This document shows, one piece after another, positions 60,828 through 64,000 of a DNA stretch of 64,000 bases. The notes under the pieces were generated by a model. That model saw nothing but the letters and a program-made list of their open reading frames with translations. It was not told where the DNA came from and ran no database searches. Origin of the DNA: Alistipes sp. (GTDB taxonomy: Bacteria; Bacteroidota; Bacteroidia; Bacteroidales; Rikenellaceae); assembly GCA_017532885.1 (NCBI GenBank), contig JAFXIS010000017.1, positions 1-64,000 of the forward strand, in the 5' to 3' direction. Position 1 is the first letter of the stretch. Each line of letters begins with the position of its first letter. The translations under genes were made by a program, and so were the position numbers.

Positions 60828-62174
60828 TTATATCAACCCGAAATTCGCTAAGAATATATAAACAATCAGCAGCGGCGTTACGAATCTCAGCGTAAAGAGC
60901 AATAAAGGGAATGCCCTACCCTTAAGTTCGCCATAATTGGTCATCTCGCCCTTCAGGAACGATGGCTTCATATACCACGCTGTGAAGATGCAAGTCAGCA
61001 AGCCGCCCAATGGCATAAGGACATTTGCCGTAAGGTAGTCGAAGATATCGAAGAATGAGGTATTTTCAACTTTTATACCTGCAAAGTCGATATCGAAGGT
61101 GAACGCTAAAGCCAGCAAACACAATCCCGCCGAAAGCGCCGAAGTGATGTTGGCAGCCGCACGACGCGACATCTTATACTCCTCGGAGAAATATGCCGTA
61201 AGCACCTCATGGAACGAGATTGTCGAAGAGAGTGCCGCCAACGCCAGCAGGAGGAAGAATATCACCGACCACAGCCCCGCAAAAGGCATGTCCTTGAAGA
61301 TTTCGGGCAGGGTAATGAAAATCAGCGAGGGTCCCTCGGTGGGTTCCAAGCCGGCGCTAAATACCGCAGGGAAGATAACCATGCCCGCCAAAACTGCAAC
61401 CATCAAAGTTAGCAATGACACGCTCATCGAGGTGCCTGTAAGGTTGTTGTTCGGCTTGAAGTACGAGGCATAAACCACCATGCAACCCATGCCTACCGAC
61501 AGCGAGAAGAATGCCTGACCTACCGCCATAAGTATCACCTTGGGGTCCAACACCGCGCTAAAATCGGGCGTAAAAAGGAACTTATAGCCCTCAATGGCAT
61601 TAGGCATAAACGCCACACGCACAGCCATGACAATCAGAATAATGAAGAGTGCCGGCATCATAATTTTCGATGCCTTCTCGATGCCCTTCTCAACGCCGCG
61701 CGCAATAATGACATGCGTCATAAGAACAAACAGAACGGTGTAAATAGCCTGTCGCGGTGAGGCCTGAAACGCCGAGAACTGCTCGGCAAAGCCTACGCCC
61801 GACGAATAGAGCGCTCCAGATAGCGATGACACGAGATACTCCAACGACCAGCCGGCAACAATATAGTAGTAGCCAGAAATAAGCATTGCACCCAACACTC
61901 CGCAATAGCCCAACCAACGCCATCTGTGCGACAGCGAGCGAAAGCCGCCCACGGCATTCTGCTGCGTCTTACGACCTACGGCAAACTCCGCCAACATAAC
62001 GGGGATACCCACAATAAATACACACAACAAATAGAGCAACAAAAAGGCTGCACCGCCATTCTCGCCCGCCATATACGGGAAACGCCATATACTACCCAAA
62101 CCAATGGCGCTACCTGCCGCCACCAATATCGCACTCAACTTGCCTCCAAACGAGGCTCTTGATTCTCCTTCCAT
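60828..62174 (-). CDS. Neurotransmitter:sodium symporter (SNF) family transporter
   Basis: A 448-residue inner-membrane sodium symporter with about eleven or twelve helices. The signature is at the start: GSAIGLGSIWRFPYMAGENG (about 17-36, the unwound TM1 substrate and sodium site), and VGQAFFSLSVGMGCMVVYAS (TM6) is present. Bacterial members take up amino acids such as leucine, tryptophan or tyrosine; the substrate here is not decidable. A TATATTTG box lies upstream at 62199-62206. Confidence 0.93.
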   Translation of the reverse strand: MEGESRASFGGKLSAILVAAGSAIGLGSIWRFPYMAGENGGAAFLLLYLLCVFIVGIPVMLAEFAVGRKTQQNAVGGFRSLSHRWRWLGYCGVLGAMLISGYYYIVAGWSLEYLVSSLSGALYSSGVGFAEQFSAFQASPRQAIYTVLFVLMTHVIIARGVEKGIEKASKIMMPALFIILIVMAVRVAFMPNAIEGYKFLFTPDFSAVLDPKVILMAVGQAFFSLSVGMGCMVVYASYFKPNNNLTGTSMSVSLLTLMVAVLAGMVIFPAVFSAGLEPTEGPSLIFITLPEIFKDMPFAGLWSVIFFLLLALAALSSTISFHEVLTAYFSEEYKMSRRAAANITSALSAGLCLLALAFTFDIDFAGIKVENTSFFDIFDYLTANVLMPLGGLLTCIFTAWYMKPSFLKGEMTNYGELKGRAFPLLLFTLRFVTPLLIVYIFLANFGLI

Positions 62175-62198
62175 ATTACTTTTATTTCAAAGAGGTAA

Positions 62199-62206
62199 CA
62201 AATATA
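62199..62206 (-). promoter_or_regulatory. Promoter -7 box of the symporter
   Basis: TATATTTG on the minus strand, 24 bases before the ATG. Confidence 0.5.
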
Positions 62207-62231
62207 CGATTTTTTTGACTGTTTAGTATAT

Positions 62232-62268
62232 ATTGTATAAAAAATAGAGGATGTTCAGTTGAACATCC
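62232..62268 (-). terminator. Terminator of the four-repeat lipoprotein gene
   Basis: On the minus strand, GGATGTTCA-AC-TGAACATCC followed by TCTATTTTTTAT. Confidence 0.8.
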
Positions 62269-62299
62269 CCCATCTTACCATATTTAGCATATGAGATTC

Positions 62300-63907
62300 C
62301 TACTCGCTCAGAGTGGCAAAAGGATATGTTGTACCCTTCGACAAAGCCTTTCCTTCGCTTGACACCGGAACTGCATATAGCACATACTCCGTGTTTGGAT
62401 CGAGGCCGGATACTTCGCTACTATCTACTACACCTAAAATTCCAAAACGCTCCACCACCTCCGCAACGGACAAACCATGGTTCGCGGCTTGATCCTCTAT
62501 AATCGACCCCACAAATGTTGCAACGAAATCTCCCCAATCCTGTTCCATCTCCGATTTTAAGAAGAGTCCACAATAATAGTATACATCATCTCTCGACGGA
62601 GTTATTGTATAAGTGAAGCTCCTAGAGGTAAGATCCGTAACCTGAATATCAAATGTCATGTCCGACGCTTCGGGCGTATCTTCACCCTCGCTCAGAGTTG
62701 TAAAAGCATATGTCGCACCCTCAGCTATTACATCTCCTTGTTCGTTTATAGGAAACGCATACGCCACATACTCTTCACCGGGCGAAAAATCGCCATCATA
62801 AAAATAGCTTATCGCACCCTTTTTGGCGTATTGTGACAAATCTTCGACCGGTGTCCCTAATTCAAGCAATGAATCAAACATATCCTCCACGACTGCCGCA
62901 GCATCCCCATTGTAAAATTCTGTTAATATATACTTCGAGACAACATCAAAGTAATAGGGCACATCATCTCTCGACGGAGTTACCGTAACCAATGCACTCG
63001 TAGAGGTAACCTCCGTAACCTCAATCTCAAATGTAATGTCCGACGCTTCGGGCTGCTCGTCCTCCTTTTGAGTTCTATAATTATATGTCGCGCCCGCACC
63101 CAAAGCCTTTCCTTCACTTGATATAGGCACTGCATAGATCACATAATCGGTATCGGGGGATAACCCAGAATAAAAAAAGTCATCCTCTCCTTGTGAAGCG
63201 TATGCTGCGACCACCTCCTCAATAGGTATTTCGGAAGAGGCAAAATACTCGAGCACATACTCTGTACGAGCGGCAACATCGCCGTTATAAGATTCCATTA
63301 ACTCTTCCTTTGAGATATTATCAAAGAAATAAAGCGCATCGTCTCTCGACGGAGTTACCGTAACCATTGCACTCGTAGAGGTAAGATCCGTAACCTGAAT
63401 ATCAAATGTCATGTCCGACTCTTCGGGCTGCTCTTCGGCGAGTGTTCTATACTCTTGCATCTGACCCTCCGCCAGAGCCTTTCCTTCACTTGATATAGGC
63501 ACTGCGTATGCGACATAATCTTCTTCGGGCGACAACCCACCATCATAATGCCAGCTATCTACACCTCGTGATGCGTATGTCTCTATCGCCTCCTCAATAG
63601 TCATTCCCATAGCAACCATCTGCTCAAACGCACCCTCTGCTGTTGCGGCAACACTACTGCCATAATCGTTAACAAACTCATCCTTTGCGATATTATCAAA
63701 GTAATAGAGCACATCATCCTTCGACGGAGTTACAGTAATCAGCGAACTGTTACTTGTAATATTAGTAACCTCAATCTCAAATGTAACATCAACCTCGGGG
63801 TTTGGTTCGGGCGGTGAAACAGGTGGCTCATCCTTATCACAAGCCACCATCATAAAAGATGCTACTGCGAGCATCATAAAAGCAAATAGGGTTCTAAAAG
63901 TCTTCAT
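62300..63907 (-). CDS. Lipoprotein with four tandem fibronectin-III-like domains
   Basis: A 535-residue lipoprotein (lipobox MVAC, Cys23) with a Pro-rich linker (27-38) and four homologous domains of about 117 residues (about 40-156, 165-280, 290-406 and 416-534). Each opens TF(E/D)I(E/Q)VT, has ITVTPS(K/R)DD followed by an aromatic run, a helical middle, and ends YVxYAxPxxSEGKAL and a (Y/F)(R/A)T. The layout resembles surface-displayed adhesive or ligand-binding lipoproteins. The 4th domain is more divergent in its centre. The ligand is unknown. Confidence 0.8.
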   Translation of the reverse strand: MKTFRTLFAFMMLAVASFMMVACDKDEPPVSPPEPNPEVDVTFEIEVTNITSNSSLITVTPSKDDVLYYFDNIAKDEFVNDYGSSVAATAEGAFEQMVAMGMTIEEAIETYASRGVDSWHYDGGLSPEEDYVAYAVPISSEGKALAEGQMQEYRTLAEEQPEESDMTFDIQVTDLTSTSAMVTVTPSRDDALYFFDNISKEELMESYNGDVAARTEYVLEYFASSEIPIEEVVAAYASQGEDDFFYSGLSPDTDYVIYAVPISSEGKALGAGATYNYRTQKEDEQPEASDITFEIEVTEVTSTSALVTVTPSRDDVPYYFDVVSKYILTEFYNGDAAAVVEDMFDSLLELGTPVEDLSQYAKKGAISYFYDGDFSPGEEYVAYAFPINEQGDVIAEGATYAFTTLSEGEDTPEASDMTFDIQVTDLTSRSFTYTITPSRDDVYYYCGLFLKSEMEQDWGDFVATFVGSIIEDQAANHGLSVAEVVERFGILGVVDSSEVSGLDPNTEYVLYAVPVSSEGKALSKGTTYPFATLSE

Positions 63908-64000
63908 TTTATTAGTTTTTTGTTATATGTTTCTGTTTTCCGACTGCAAGATATAAAAAAAACAATAAATACAATAAAATTTGCTTAAAAAAAATTTTTA

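Overview
The window reads as chromosomal DNA of a Bacteroidales bacterium, most likely an Alistipes-like member of the Rikenellaceae. This is inferred from protein families (BatD/BatE, SPII lipoproteins of the gut Bacteroidetes type, short-form CstA, Bacteroidetes-style TlpA lipoproteins) and from many promoters of the Bacteroidetes type (TTG or TTTG, about 19-20 bases, TAnnTTTG). No species can be fixed from the sequence alone. Most of the window is ordinary core chromosome; the accessory material sits in the intergenic spaces and in a few gene islands.

Layout. 0-3.5 kb: rpsR/rpsF and a divergent three-gene ABC importer of the siderophore/heme/cobalamin class. 3.5-6.3 kb: a 171-bp tandem array, interrupted by a 2,271-bp transposase-less mobile unit that carries one TlpA-like lipoprotein gene between two 231-bp MITE-like repeats, with an 8-bp target duplication. 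6.3-15.8 kb: SIMPL protein, RlmD, cytidine deaminase, pseudouridine synthase, Dtd, an outer-membrane barrel, a CotH-type lipoprotein with a DEPG minisatellite, and Obg. 15.9-21.3 kb: a thioredoxin-fold lipoprotein lacking the CXXC pair, a TPR/HTH membrane regulator, a duplicated-domain protein and SlyD. 21.4-24.5 kb: a Ser/Thr kinase-WG protein, a TerY-like vWA protein and a pseudokinase-WG protein. 24.5-31 kb: trxB, rnz, three RNA-modification genes and a split chromate-type transporter. 31-36.6 kb (minus): pdxA-thrS-infC followed, unusually, by LuxE-like and NeuA-like genes. 36.8-39.2 kb: two glycan-type genes sharing interleaved divergent promoters, then a tRNA-Thr(CGT) with two 160-bp tandem copies of its 3' half and terminator.

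39.4-49.5 kb: cstA, an esterase, asd, a class A PBP, a 989-aa metalloprotease-like/propeller/barrel protein and a SUI1 factor. 49.6-59.5 kb: an orphan DUF4435/TOPRIM protein, ferritin, class I fumarase, batD-batE without the rest of the Bat operon, recR, prfC, a small lipoprotein and a CBM9-like protein. 59.7-64 kb: a small membrane protein with an XRE regulator, a palindrome-rich non-coding stretch, an NSS-family symporter and a lipoprotein made of four repeats.

The best candidates for undescribed biology are the MITE-bounded cargo unit (3866-6136), whose removal with one target copy restores the exact 171-bp array period; the kinase/vWA/pseudokinase island (21402-24472); and the tandem tRNA-Thr 3'-half units (38751-39172). 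No rRNA, CRISPR array, prophage or recognisable transposase gene was seen.
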